This document shows, in pieces, positions 31,526-41,900 of a DNA stretch of 53,889 nt. Every line of letters begins with the position of its first letter. Within the stretch, counting starts at the first letter, position 1. This stretch comes from Chara braunii. Lineage: Eukaryota; Streptophyta; Charophyceae; Charales; Characeae. The DNA is taken from contig BFEA01000007.1 in NCBI GenBank assembly GCA_003427395.1, positions 5,323,010 to 5,376,898 of the forward strand, given 5' to 3'. A program made the translations under genes and the position numbers. The notes beneath the pieces are model-generated. The model saw only the letters and a program-made list of their open reading frames with translations. It did not search any database and had not been told where the DNA came from.

Positions 31526-31816
31526 TTACGAACCGCTATTGATTCTTCTGGCAAGAGAGACTCGTTCTCTAGAAGAGTGATATGATATTCTCTCAGTAAT
31601 TCCCACTCTCACTACCTTCAGTAAATAGCTGATCTCAGTCTGATCAGTGACGACTCTCAGAGCGGAGTCTCTCATCCAATCAAAGAAAGGTTGCAAAAAC
31701 TCAAGTTCATCCAAAGTACAGAGACCTCTGTCTGAGATCCGAAGAGTCCCTTTTGTCTTAACAACTCTACCTTCCAATACAACCCCGAATGTTAGCTGCT
31801 CAACCGTACCAGGCAT
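31526..31816 (-). CDS. Array ORF, type Q (unknown function)
   Basis: 96 residues, starting MPGTVEQLTFGVVLEGRVVK. It has a helix-like FFDWMRDSALRVVTDQ, a strand TEISYLLKVVR and the terminal VSLARR shared with the next ORF. It is in the same reading frame as the ORFs on both sides, separated by stop codons, which would fit one ancestral polyprotein broken by nonsense mutations or a row of short ORFs. Function unknown. Confidence 0.55.
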   Translation of the reverse strand: MPGTVEQLTFGVVLEGRVVKTKGTLRISDRGLCTLDELEFLQPFFDWMRDSALRVVTDQTEISYLLKVVRVGITERISYHSSRERVSLARRINSGS

Positions 31817-31837
31817 TATCGACCATCATGAACAGTG

Positions 31838-32330
31838 TCATGAGAGGTAGATCTCAGGATGAATATAGTCAGGGATCTCGAACAGGTGTTCAAAAGTATT
31901 TAAAAGTAGAGACTTTATCATCACTATGGAGTCACTCTCCCTTGCGTTACCTACTATGGCAATGACTTCCAGAAGAGGCGACCAGTCTCTCCTGTCGTCA
32001 AAACCATGAGTAGTTAAAAAACTAGGGAGTCTCTCAAATTGCCTTATTCCTTCTCCCCAAGTTACTTTCCTCTGTAATTTTTCCAGCCACTTTTTTGTCC
32101 TTATAAAACTAATATAAGCTCCTAACCGACATTCCACATAATTAACTTCCTTCTCTAGACATACTGGAGCGTAAATCCTTACGTCCAAGTTGCCTGTGTT
32201 CAGGAACTTAACTACTGGAATGTGAAATATTATTTGCCCTCTTACATAAGTCTCGTATCTCAGGATTACAAAGGGATTATTAGACCCAATTACTTCATAA
32301 AGTCTTACCTCTCACAGCAGTTATCCTTGC
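31838..32330 (-). CDS. Array ORF, type P (unknown function)
   Basis: Open from about 32,330 without a clear ATG. It contains NPFVILRYETYVRGQ, VVKFLNTGNLDVRIYAP, then a helix-like region and the ending GFDDRRDWSPLLEVIAIVG. The L-D-V-R-I-Y core and the terminal (N/D)W..L/V......A pattern match the other type P ORFs. I do not know the function. It shares its frame with the 32369-32803 ORF. Confidence 0.5.
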
Positions 32331-32368
32331 TGCTAAGAGTATTCTTCTTGAGCCCTCTTCATGACTGA

Positions 32369-32803
32369 TCAATTATTCCTTGAAAACATAAGCCCTTCAA
32401 TAGGTGGAGACGGTATCCCAATAAAAGGCTTGACATAAGTACTCCAAGAGAAACTCTCCCCTACTTGTTCAAACCTTCTCTTTTCATCATGTACAACATC
32501 TGATGCTCGTTGCCAACATCGACCACTTCTACACTCTTCAAACCTATGTCGTGGCACGTAGATCCCTATATCAAACTCATCAAGGTCAATAAAATAACAG
32601 GTAAGAACATACATACCATCATGTTCCCATCCCAGATTCTTTAGTGCCTCATACCTCACGATTTCGTAGGGAATCACCGCTCTCCTTATTATAGAATTAA
32701 GGGAATTAAGCAGTTTATCAGAATCTTCCTTACTCAGCTTCCTATATTCACCTCCCAACCTAATCCAGGGTATCATTTTTGAAGGTACGTATGATGGGCT
32801 CAT
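32369..32803 (-). CDS. Array ORF, type P (unknown function)
   Basis: 144 residues. Layout: a helix-like EDSDKLLNSLNSIIRRAV, strand IPYEIVRYEAL, strand GMYVLTCYFIDLDEFDIGIY, helix SDVVHDEKRRFEQ, then TYVKPFIGIPSPPIEGLMFS. Its ATG overlaps the stop of the preceding ORF as ATGA. The same order of strands, helix and PxPP(I/L) recurs in the other type P ORFs at roughly 25-35 percent identity by eye. No known domain recognised. Confidence 0.55.
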   Translation of the reverse strand: MSPSYVPSKMIPWIRLGGEYRKLSKEDSDKLLNSLNSIIRRAVIPYEIVRYEALKNLGWEHDGMYVLTCYFIDLDEFDIGIYVPRHRFEECRSGRCWQRASDVVHDEKRRFEQVGESFSWSTYVKPFIGIPSPPIEGLMFSRNN

Positions 32804-33168
32804 TTGTGTCTTTGGTCTCTTCCCACTTTAAGTGCAAACTCAATCACAGCAGACCAGTTGTTTCTTGATAAAATATCAGGTAAAGGAGGAGTTGGGAATC
32901 CCTCAAAGACAACAAACCGAGTAAATCCAATGAAACACATATTTTCTCTCTCAAGTCTTTCTTTCTCTCTCAGTACAACTTCCTCGGCAAATCCCCAGCA
33001 TCTCCCATAGACAACGCCCACACTTTTTTCTTTAGAAACATAAATCCTTACATCATATACGTCCAAATCTGTGAAGTAGAATGTCAGGACATAAAATCGT
33101 TCCTGATCCCATCCACTCTCGACCATCTCATACTTGACAATCTTGTATGGGAACACTTTTTTTCTCAC
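32800..33168 (-). CDS. Array ORF, type P (unknown function)
   Basis: 122 residues. MRKKVFPYKIVKYEMVESGW, then RFYVLTFYFTDLDVYDVRIY, helix AEEVVLREKERLERE, then FEGFPTPPLPDILSRNNW. This is the clearest type P copy and the closest to the next ORF (YVLT.YF.DLD.(Y/F)D(V/I), then P(S/T)PP and SRNN). The stop overlaps the next ATG. Function unknown. Confidence 0.6.
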   Translation of the reverse strand: MRKKVFPYKIVKYEMVESGWDQERFYVLTFYFTDLDVYDVRIYVSKEKSVGVVYGRCWGFAEEVVLREKERLERENMCFIGFTRFVVFEGFPTPPLPDILSRNNWSAVIEFALKVGRDQRHK

Positions 33169-33316
33169 TTAAGGCGTTCAATGATTCCAAGAGGCACTCG
33201 ACCTTTTCCTTGCTTGGACCTGAGCCTCTGCCAAATTTTAGTCTTCTTTGTCTAATTTCCTCTGTTTTTCTCATGACAGTCTTCTCATTTCTTCCATCTC
33301 AGTTAATTATTGGCAA

Positions 33317-33672
33317 TCAATTACTTTCGTTACAATAGCTCTCACGAATAGGAGGAGTTGGAATTGTCTTATAGGTTACAAGCATTAACCCCCACTCCAC
33401 TTTCTTCTTTCGCTTGCTTAGATCTGCCTTTTCGTCGTAGATAGATTGAACAACAATTTCCCATAACCAGTTAAAGGCCTCACCATCATTGGAGCCTCCC
33501 TTCTTGACATAGGGACGAATATCATAGATATATCTCCCTCCAAGAAGTGAGCCAGTACTACACAGATGGTCGAACTGCCAGAGTGGTAAACCCAACAGTG
33601 CTCATACTGATAGGGGAATACCTCTCTGATAGTAAAATTTGAGAGTTTTTTCAGTGAATCAGTAGTTAGCAT
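33317..33672 (-). pseudogene. Array ORF, type P, frameshifted
   Basis: Two overlapping frames (33672-33418 and 33595-33317) make one type P unit: REVFPYQYEHC, then after a shift YIYDIRPYVKKGG, a helical region, and TYKTIPTPPIRES. The YDIRPYVKKG segment is close to HDLRLYVKKG in the 34603-35163 ORF. Confidence 0.55.
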
Positions 33673-33990
33673 TCTTGATGGAATCTCTTATCCTTTGACT
33701 CGTTCTCTTCTTTCTCAGTTCTTCAGGGACGTCAAGCGTTCATAAGGCATACATGTGATCAAGCCTGATCCTCTCCAATGAATATCGTCAGTCTCCTTCT
33801 CCGGTTCAGTGTGGTACCTCACACATACGGAGATAAGATACAGTTAGCGACTGCAAACTTCCGATAAATAACGACTCATTCAAGATGTCAAAGTCAATCT
33901 GAAAATTCAGACATTGTCAACAGTTCTCATGTCCTAATCAAAGCTCAAAGTTGTTACTGACCCAGGCTCGTTCCGGACACGAAAAAGTTT

Positions 33991-34012
33991 CATGTCCTCG
34001 GCAACGGCACCA
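33991..34012 (-). other. Putative primer binding site, tRNA-Asp type
   Basis: The minus strand begins TGGTGCCGTTGCCGAGGA. The plant tRNA-Asp-complementary primer site is TGGCGCCGTTGCCGGGGA, so 16 of 18 match. It is preceded by ACA and AAAA, so an LTR could end at 34017. Gag of element 4 starts 2.8 kb downstream on the same strand. Confidence 0.6.
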
Positions 34013-34017
34013 TTTTT

Positions 34018-34602
34018 GTCGCATTTTTTCTAGTCGGACCACTTCGGGCGACCAGAAAACCAATAGGCTGTCACGCAGGATTTTAAATGATTTTTGCAAT
34101 AAATAAAATAAATTAATTAAAGCAAATCCCTTCCTGTTGTGTGCGTCCGACTTCGAGCGAGACCCTTCAATTACGATCTTCGTCGGTCCCCGGTCTTAGG
34201 AATCTTTTATTTTGATTCAGAACAGCGAAGAATCACGCAAATAATAATCACTAAATTCTGATATGCCATGCATGCATCAATTTTGCCAATTTACTAATTT
34301 TGATAACCGTGACAGAATCATCAGAGAACGCAATCATCAGCAAGGCAATGCAAAAAAAAACAAGACTGACTGACTCGAGCAATGACGAGGATAAATGAGG
34401 GAAGAATAAGAACTCTCAATGATCCCAGAGAGTACACATGGAGAGAGCATGGCCAACACTAATCGCGAGTCCTCACTCATCCTTCTAAAACCTCACACTC
34501 AATCTCTCATTTTGATGTAAGTCTCTTGTGCTTCGAGCCAAGTCTCTGTGCCCTCTGAGGTTGTGGTCTCTCGATGTAGAGTCATCTGAAGTCTGCGAGC
34601 TC
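34018..34602. other. No gene seen; possible LTR end
   Basis: AT-rich, with AATAAATAAAATAAATTAAT-type sequence near 34,100. If the primer site is real, this stretch is the 3' part of an LTR of unknown length on the minus strand. Confidence 0.4.
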
Positions 34603-35163
34603 TTAACACTTCCAACCAAGTCCCACGACACGAAAGTCAACCATAGCACAAAACTCCTCTGATGGTGTAGGGAGATATGGTTGCGAGAAGATCCCCCGCC
34701 TGAGATGCCGGAACTCGGAGGGCTCAGTCACTGCTTCATAGTCAATCACTGCAGGGGAAATGGACCTTTTAGCCAAATCCGCTAGTTCACCCCAATAAGA
34801 ACCATCAGTGAGAGTAAAAGGAACTAGAGGCTTGGGGTAATCTGTGTAGAGCTTTGGTCCGAAGCTACGGATCAACTTTATTTCGTTCTCATTGAGCTCT
34901 TTCTCTTTCTCTTCAAGGTACCTGACCGCTGCGATCCAGGCTGAGTCGAAGTACTCATGGGTTTCCTTGCCCTTTTTTACATAGAGTCTCAAGTCATGGA
35001 TAGTACCACCTGCGAAACTGGTGAGGACGGCGAAGACTGACATATCTTCTTGTCTGAAACCCTCTGCACTGACAAATTTGTACTGGAAAACATCCTTGGA
35101 GGAGATACTGTTGAGGCTGGCTAGGACTGATTCACTGACAGAAAATGGTTGAACCTCACTCAT
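34603..35163 (-). CDS. Array ORF, type P, longest copy (unknown function)
   Basis: 186 residues from MSEVQPFSVSESVLASLNSI. The type P order is complete: DVFQYKFVSAEGF, SVFAVLTSFAGGTIHDLRLY, VKKGKE, helix WIAAVRYLEEKEKELNENE, then LYTDYPKPLVPFT. The C-terminal third (SISPAVIDYEAV onward) may be the start of a further, truncated repeat. It lies upstream of the putative primer site, so it is outside the internal region of element 4 or within its LTR. No stop breaks it. No known domain recognised. Confidence 0.6.
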   Translation of the reverse strand: MSEVQPFSVSESVLASLNSISSKDVFQYKFVSAEGFRQEDMSVFAVLTSFAGGTIHDLRLYVKKGKETHEYFDSAWIAAVRYLEEKEKELNENEIKLIRSFGPKLYTDYPKPLVPFTLTDGSYWGELADLAKRSISPAVIDYEAVTEPSEFRHLRRGIFSQPYLPTPSEEFCAMVDFRVVGLGWKC

Positions 35164-35343
35164 GTAGATTATGATCGTTGCTACGATTCGATGATCTCTT
35201 TGATTTACTTAACTGTTACGGTGAAACAACAATGTCAATTACTTCACTGCATGGATTCTAGTAGTACACAGTTCGTCTGATCACGTCTTGGCTCTAGTCC
35301 GATTCTTAATGACGAAATGTGATCAGCCTTGGCGTTGTTATAT

Positions 35344-35838
35344 TTATTCTTCATTGTTTGTCGTGTAAAGTTTTGGCGGGTCAATTGAAATTGAGTAGTC
35401 AGGGTCATTCACTGTTGGCCATTGAAAATCCCTCTTGCGTAGTCCACAGGCCCAACGGTTGAAAGAGTGGTGTAAATTCTCATCTGACCCATAATAGTAG
35501 AAGGTATACTCTATGAGTTTCTGATCTTTCACTAATTCCAGGGCTTGTTCCGTCATGAGTTTTAGGTGGCAATGGATGTCTTGGACGACTGTCTCTTCCC
35601 ATCCTTCCGCTTTATCCCGATACAGCGTGCAGGTCACCCTTAGCGTGTCCTCACTTCCCATCTCCCTGCAAAGACCCACTGCATTGAGAAAAATTGAACC
35701 GTGTTCACGTGTTGATATGGCTGCCGAAACTGGCCCAAATGCTAATGGCCTTTGATATGCACACTGATTGACGAATGTTGGTTCATGAGACAATGAGTAG
35801 GGATTAAAGCAGGATGGTCGCCTCTTCTGGCAAGGCAC
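35344..35838 (-). CDS. Array ORF, type Q (unknown function)
   Basis: 164 residues. The core is DTLRVTCTLYRDKAEGWEET, then a helix-like HCHLKLMTEQALELVKDQ, then LIEYTFYYYGSDENLHHSF and RWACGLRKRD. The strand-helix-strand pattern matches the degenerate copy at 35981-36300 (shared EGWE...VQD) and, more weakly, the Q copies near 31.5 kb. Function unknown. Confidence 0.55.
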   Translation of the reverse strand: MPCQKRRPSCFNPYSLSHEPTFVNQCAYQRPLAFGPVSAAISTREHGSIFLNAVGLCREMGSEDTLRVTCTLYRDKAEGWEETVVQDIHCHLKLMTEQALELVKDQKLIEYTFYYYGSDENLHHSFNRWACGLRKRDFQWPTVNDPDYSISIDPPKLYTTNNEE

Positions 35839-35980
35839 TCACCAATTCACCGCCTTTGCTGAAAAGGACTGGTTGTCCGATCTGTCTGACCAAAGATAAT
35901 GATTGGGTGAAGATGAGCTCTGGTTGGGAAATACAGATGATGTCTCCGATGTTTAATAACTACTAGGTACTTTAAGATGA

Positions 35981-36300
35981 TTACGAACCACTGTCAACAG
36001 GATGCAGAGGTGGGACCTGATTTGCTGATTGATGCTTGTTACCGGTCACGGTGCTCAAATCTTTTACTCTAACCCACCAAGCCGTCTGTAGGGAAGATCC
36101 CACGCTATGCAGGTTGACGTTACAATCGCACAAGTAAGATACGTACCTAATACATCTCCTCTCTTCAATTTTACCTATTGCATATTCCCTCATTACCGGC
36201 CAGCTAGACCCCTCGTCTTGAACTGCTTCTGCCTCCCAACCCTCTTGCTTGTTTCTGTTGACAACACACTTCGCTACTAAGACTTCCTAGTCTCTCATAA
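35981..36300 (-). pseudogene. Array unit, type Q, degenerate
   Basis: Reading through the annotated Met at 36193, the frame upstream gives AKCVVNRNKQEGWEAEAVQD, which aligns with VTCTLYRDKAEGWEETVVQD of the neighbouring ORF. It then continues IRYVSYLCDCNVNLHSV against IEYTFYYYGSDENLHHS. A TAG near 36,287 breaks the start. Confidence 0.5.
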
Positions 36301-36703
36301 CTTCCTTTTTAAACTGAAGATCCCCCTTTTGGCATGAGACAGACATGCACGAGAGGGAGTAAACAGCTACCAAGAGTTTATTGCACAGCGAATCCCAGTC
36401 CCATTCAATCAAAGATCACCATGAAATGACACTAAATGATGACCCCTGTCTCGGTATCGAGTTGGGCGACCTAGGAGACCACCCAGTTGATAAAGCACGT
36501 GGGGGGTATCGTGTCATGTCATTAGCTCGGGTCTTACACAAGGTAAGACCTGCTGTCCCCAGTCAGAGTACCATGCGACAGGGGTCAGTAAGTCCTAACC
36601 AGACAGTCCCTGGTCATTTACTGATAGGAGCATTTCCATACATGAAGCACTGTTTCAGGTGGTATGCAACACTCAACTGATTATAACTGGTTCGGACGTT
36701 GGC

Positions 36704-37006
36704 CTACGTTGTGAGCAAGAGCAACGCCAGACTCCTTTTCACAGTCAGATCGTACGGTAAGCTCACGGTGGATGACTTATAAATACAACCCTCGATTTCA
36801 ATCAATTGCAGAAAAGGCTCAGTTGTTAGGCCTTGGTTCGATCGTGTCAATCGACAGTCCCCTCCCACGACGCTCGATAGACAATTCCATCGGATAACCA
36901 TAAATTTGTCGTTAAGTTGTCTTTTCAGGCTTCTAGCCTCTGAGAAGACCCGCTGTACATGGTCCGTTGAATCTATAGTTTGCCATCTGTCGTTCTGGAT
37001 GCTCAT
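36704..37006 (-). pseudogene. Possible array unit, type P-like
   Basis: 100-residue frame with PFLQLIEIEGCIYKSS followed by LPYDLTVKRS, which loosely resembles HDLRLYVKKG of the 34603-35163 ORF. The match is weak and this may be a chance open frame. Confidence 0.25.
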
Positions 37007-37565
37007 GGGAGGAGGGACACTTTCTTAGAGCAAGATTGGCAGAAGCCCCTTTTTACTATCTCCGACATATTCAGTCTGAAGTCCACAATAAGCTTACGAC
37101 TCATCATGACCCGTGTTGTGTGACTGTCAGCAGTCAATTGTATCCCCATGTTGTAGGGTAGCTCTTACTCAGTCACTCCTCGAAGTGTTGCTCGGCATCA
37201 GGCTCTGCTCAGAGCGTTCTTTGTCTGGGCACTTTCACAATATGTCGCTTATCAAAATACTGAGTTCCGCTTGTCAAGGCAAGTCAAGACGCAGAACTAG
37301 GCTCAGACTGAAGGAGATGGCGCTGGGTTCGGAGCAAGTTTAGACGCCGTAAGCACAGGGAAAGTTCATACTCAATGTCAATTTTGTGAATACAACCCTT
37401 ACATGTACTCAATCAAAACGTTTTGAGCTCCGGTGCAACTCGTGACAGCCTTCGTTCAAACCACATAGAGTTGTTGGCAGCAACTGGCATTCAGATATAA
37501 CACAGGGTATTATGCGGTAGTTCATATTCATCTTCTGTGAGTGGTCCCTCGATAATATGGAGAGC

Positions 37566-37757
37566 TCATGAGAGGTTCGCACACAAACAATAAATCCTCA
37601 CCATTGAGTCACCCCTAAGCATTATGCCATTCAGGAAAAGGTGTAAAAGGAAAAGGATAATTATACCCTCTTTAATTAAGTTAATTTGCACTTTCCCTTT
37701 TTGCTCGTAACAATAGCGGTCAAAACACCAACTTGGCTTAGGTAGAGCGGAGCCCAC
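37566..37757 (-). pseudogene. Possible array unit, type P-like
   Basis: 63-residue frame with CFDRYCYEQKGKVQIN, IIILFLLHLFLNG and SMVRIYCL. The F-L-N-G then V-R-I-Y spacing resembles FLNTGNLDVRIY in the 31838-32330 unit. Short and uncertain. Confidence 0.3.
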
Positions 37758-39263
37758 TAGTCCCCATTAAAACAAAAGTTTAGCTAACAGATATGCAATT
37801 TTCCGCAAAACTGCCTTCCCCTTGCCCATTCACGCCGGATATGAGAGGTAATATTACTCTCACTCAAAGTTGACTTTGAAATCACATCCCTTTAGTACCT
37901 GGGCGTGAAGAATATCGCAGCGCCAGGGCTTAACAGGTGACCTCGCACTCAGAGTTCAGCGTCAGATCAACCGAGTCCTGATTAGTATGACTACCTGTTT
38001 CCACTTCATTGGTATGATAACTAGAGAAGAATAGACAAGAAGGTTTGGGGACATTTAGAGGGTCTCGTGAGGGAGAGCAAAGTAGTCGAGATCTTATCTC
38101 CGATCATTATCTCATTTAAAGCATGCCAGAGTCCCGCCACAGTCGTTTTCCTTTGTGCCAACGGAAAGATCGACCGCTTAATTAATCTGCTACCCCCGCT
38201 TTAACTATCACCCTCTCGAGTCCCGCTACGCCTGGTCGACGTCTTCCATACAAGTTTGTCTCAATCCAGTCTGCTGATCGCGCACAGGGGGTGATGACGT
38301 TAACAGCCACTAGCGCACGGTCTCGCAAGTGTACTCCCCAAGAAGACTGACTCTCTACTCCTACACGTGTCACTACGTGTCATTGGCTCTTTACACGGTC
38401 GCCTGCTCATTCCCGCTTTACTAGAAACAAAGATCAGACCATGGAGTGAAAAGCAGTGCAGATTAAGAAGAAAACTCGGGTGACGTCAACACTGCCGTGA
38501 GTACTCCTTTCTCAAGACCTCACACTCGTCTGAGTTCTCATCGGTAAGTGCACCATGGATCCTCTCCGGTATAACCTCACTCACTGTGAGTGACATCAGC
38601 AAAGTAGGGAGTGTTCGTGTTCCCACAGGAGTTGCACACTTATTAATCTCCGAAGAACAATCTCACACTCCCTTTCGCTCCGTAGTAGCCCTGCTTCTCC
38701 CTCTTCTTTTGTACCGCTCGTGCCCCACATCTATGCCCTCTTTTCACAGTCAGTAGCCATTCCACTCAGCTCGGCGATCACGATCACCGTGCAGCGATCA
38801 GACTCAGATGACATTTAACTGTCGAGTCTCACTCCTTGAGGAGTTCACCTAGTAATCTCAATTTTTCGCGACGTAGATGACGTCAATGGTAATCAATATC
38901 CAAGCATCACTTCACATAGATCTGACTCAGCATATCTCACATACACTGACAACTCCATACCTCAGCCCTCTCTTTATTCTTGTATTGGCCCCCGTTCTTG
39001 CAAATAGGCAGCCTTAGCAAGAACGACACATAGTAACTGGTGAGAATGTGATGATCGTGATGACACCCTCGGATCATGTCTTCATGTTACCATATGTCAC
39101 TGCTTCGTGGCTTCAAGGCACCCAGTGACCCACCATCTGCAGGGCATTCACGCGCACCCAGTGTCGTGATCGTAAGACATATGCCCCTCCCGCCGGTTTC
39201 ACACACGCGCCCTCAAAACCTTTTTTGACCTCTCTCTCCGAGCGCCACTACCTCGCAAGCACG
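37758..39263. other. No confident feature
   Basis: No recognisable gene, RNA or repeat. A 63-codon minus-strand frame at 38182-38373 (ALVAVNVITP) could be another decayed array unit but cannot be supported. Confidence 0.4.
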
Positions 39264-39277
39264 CTACGGTACCCTCC

Positions 39278-39323
<46 letters not shown>

Positions 39324-39905
39324 CTCGTAACTGCCTTGCGGTCTGCAATCTCTTTTTTGGGTCGAGCTGGCCTTTGGGCCGTCCTCTACCGACTCAGTTT
39401 GTGGGTCACTCCTCCACTGTTCCAATCCATGCCAGGATTGGGTCAGGGCGTCGCTCGCTTCGGACTCCACCTCCGAGTCTCGGTCCAGTTCCTGCTGCTC
39501 CCTCTCCGTTGTGCTCGTGGAAGTTTCTTCCTCATCATAAGTAACGGTGACTCGCAATGCCGCAGTCACTCCATCTCGTTTGCATCTCCGTTCGGCTCTG
39601 TTACGAGCCTTGGTGACCACCCCCTGAACTTTTCCATCTTCCCTCATTTCCTGCTCCTTTCCCCCATAGACGTTGATATTGAACCTTGCCTGCACGTCAC
39701 TTTTACTATAGCTCAGGCAGGCATCCACTGTAGCCCCCTCTTCTCGCATAGGCTCCCAGCTCCAGTAGAAACTCAAGTGCCCTGGCCTATAGCCAAGAAG
39801 GCCATTGCTATGTGCCATAGCCGCTCCTCTATTAAAAAAAATTGTGTTTAGTGTTAGGCTACCGACTCTAGAATAGCCAAAACCGAGTACATGGTGCATG
39901 CGCAT
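39264..39905 (-). CDS. Possible array ORF, type Q-like (unknown function)
   Basis: 213-residue minus-strand frame. Its middle, ARFNINVYGGKEQEMREDGK, then a helix-like VVTKARNRAERRCKRDG and a strand AALRVTVTYDEEE, has the strand-helix-strand spacing of the type Q ORF at 35344-35838. An acidic stretch follows, and the last residues are Arg-Glu read from a (CT)n microsatellite, so the true C-terminus is unclear. A plus-strand frame of similar length overlaps it but is simple-sequence and Ser/Leu-rich. Moderate chance that this is coding. Confidence 0.35.
39282..39321. repeat. (TC)n microsatellite
   Basis: Perfect TC dinucleotide of 40 bp. Confidence 0.97.
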
Positions 39906-41740
39906 GCAGACGAAATCACGTGCTCACTTCGCCGCCCGGCCCTCTCTTTTCGGCTCACCCGTACTCAGCGCAACGAGACTGCCTGTACCCGAGTCGCCAA
40001 TAACACAACTCCCCTCTCTTTTATAAGACCTCTACCTACCACGATCCCCGTGTCCTGAAAGAAGGATTTAATTCGGCCAACATTTAAATTCTGAACATTA
40101 AACCACTAGTACCTTTGCCGCGTGGGAAAACAACGGGCCTCGGGTGGGCCTCCGACCTTTTCGGATGGCCGAAACGAAATGACTGCCGCCGATCAAATTT
40201 ATGAATGGCAGCCGTCGTCAGGCCCGGCCTCAGAATTTTGAGGCGTTTAAACCACCAATACCTCCGAGCCTGTTTTTGCCGACCCTGATTTTCACTGCGC
40301 ACCGAGTCGGGCCGAGCCGGACCAGTTTCATCTAAGAAAGAACAAGGGGAAAAAAAAGAAAAAGAAAAAGAAAAAAAAGAGACTTCCCGAACGCCTTGAT
40401 AACCTCCAGATACATTCTATGAGGTGCTTGTGTGACTGTGCCCTTAGTGAGGGCGTGGATGGGAAAAAATAGAGAAGCAACGAGAAAACAAAAAGGAATC
40501 CCTTATCCTGTGATTGAGGACGGATACATGATGCTACAACAGTGAGACAATTACGTGCCACCCATGAAACACGCCCTGCCTGGCTGGCAGGGCACTACAA
40601 GGAAATCAAAACAAAAACAGAAAGGAAAACAAACTGCAATCCCTTTTCCGACATAGTGGCCAGACGCATTTGTCAAAGCACTGGTATAACTTTCACCCTT
40701 GTGAGGGTCTTCCCCGCCATCCCTGGAGTGTGAGCGCTTCGTTTTCTTTGTTTTTTTTTTCTGTTTTTTCTCTTTTTTTTTTCCGTCGGCCTCCAACCCT
40801 GCCCCGAGCCCCGTGTTTTCAGGAGGAGTAGGCTACTATATGGACTTTGCATTTGCCTGTGAAAGGTAGTGGTGGCTTAAGAAAACTGCTAGTTTTCCCT
40901 AATTTCCCAACACTGGGCGAGGTACTAGTGGTTTAATAATTAGATCTTAGAAAAAGGGTAAAGGATAAAACAAAATTTAAAAGGAGAAAGAAGATAAAGG
41001 ACCACACCCCAACGGTCATATTATGAGCATAACTCTCTGTCGTCCATCACAACCCCTTCATTTCTGAGTGGCATATTTGCTAGTGCAGCAGTCCCATAAC
41101 GGAATACCGCCCGACACTTCAAATGGGTACCCGTATCCTATGGTAAGGAGGGGGCCTATGACCCCCTCCCCCCCCCCTGGGGGTGATAGGCTTCCTGCCG
41201 AAGCGGTCGCGGGTTACCCCTCTTTTGGGGTCCCACCGCGCGGCGCTCAGTTGAACAGGTCAGACACGGGGTAATAAGCGAAGGGTCGGGCCAGTCGAGA
41301 CCACCTGGTTGCTATCGGAGTTCAAAAATGAAACGTCTGCCCTCCTTCCAGCGAAGTGACAAAAAGGGAGATAAAAAAAAAAAGGAAAGATACGTACCGC
41401 CACTAAATCTTTCCGGTTAACAAAAGTCATAATTCGATAAATACATTTTTAGTCTCTCCTTTCCTTCTTTTTATTTTCGTTTCTGGAGCCTTACCCCCTT
41501 TTCTTTTAATAGCGACCATCGCTATCCCACTTTTGCACTTAGCCCAGATGATGACCATCGAGGCCCAACGCGCGGCTGACCGTGCTACCCCCTTTCTATC
41601 ACGCTAGGCAAACCTGACGGTCACTTCAGTTACGGGGCGGCACTCTTGTAAGGCAGGGTACCAAACCTACGCGGTACCACTGGAAAGCCTAGTATCTGAG
41701 CCTGTCAGTACCTCATGACCCTGCACAGTGGTGCCGAGCT
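39906..41740. other. Intergenic, no gene seen
   Basis: Contains A-rich (40,345-40,380) and T-rich (40,740-40,790) tracts and a C-rich run at 41,160-41,180. It probably includes the 5' end of element 5, but I see no primer site or LTR pair. Confidence 0.4.
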
Positions 41741-41744
41741 TACG

Positions 41745-41900
41745 GCGGTAAGTGAATGGATGGATTGATACGCAGCGATAAGTAAGTGGATGGACTGGTA
41801 CGCAGCGATAAGTAAGAGGATGGACTGGTACACAGCGGTAAGTGAGCGGATGGACTGGTACGCAGCGGTAAGTGAGCAGATGGACTGGTACGCAGCGGAG
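41745..41900 (+). repeat. 30-bp tandem repeat, about 5 copies
   Basis: Units of exactly 30 bp (for example 41791-41820 and 41821-41850) read GGATGGACTGGTACGCAGCG then GTAAGTGAGC with few differences. Thirty is a multiple of three, so the array keeps frame if translated. It abuts the gag N-terminal region. Confidence 0.92.

Larger units (their letters stand above)
27055..34017 (-). mobile_element. Element 4: decayed Ty3-type element with tRNA-Asp-like primer site
   Basis: On the minus strand, from high to low coordinates: a primer site (34012-33991), ORFs of unknown function, gag from 31184, protease, RT and RNase H, then a break at about 27,055 before integrase. The RT and protease are unlike those of elements 1, 2 and 5. 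The S-P-Y-I-N-D...VKG catalytic block resembles a Ty3 lineage best known from fungi. Stops and frameshifts are frequent. No second LTR remains, so the upstream LTR cannot be delimited. The high-coordinate boundary given is only the inferred LTR end. Confidence 0.7.

Noticed and set aside
39225-39851. 208-codon plus-strand ORF
   Set aside because: It crosses a (TC)n run, is Ser/Leu/Phe-rich and has no recognisable motif; the minus-strand frame over the same bases looks more protein-like.
41745-41900. CRISPR-like array
   Set aside because: The 30-bp units are directly contiguous with no unique spacers, and the genome is eukaryotic.
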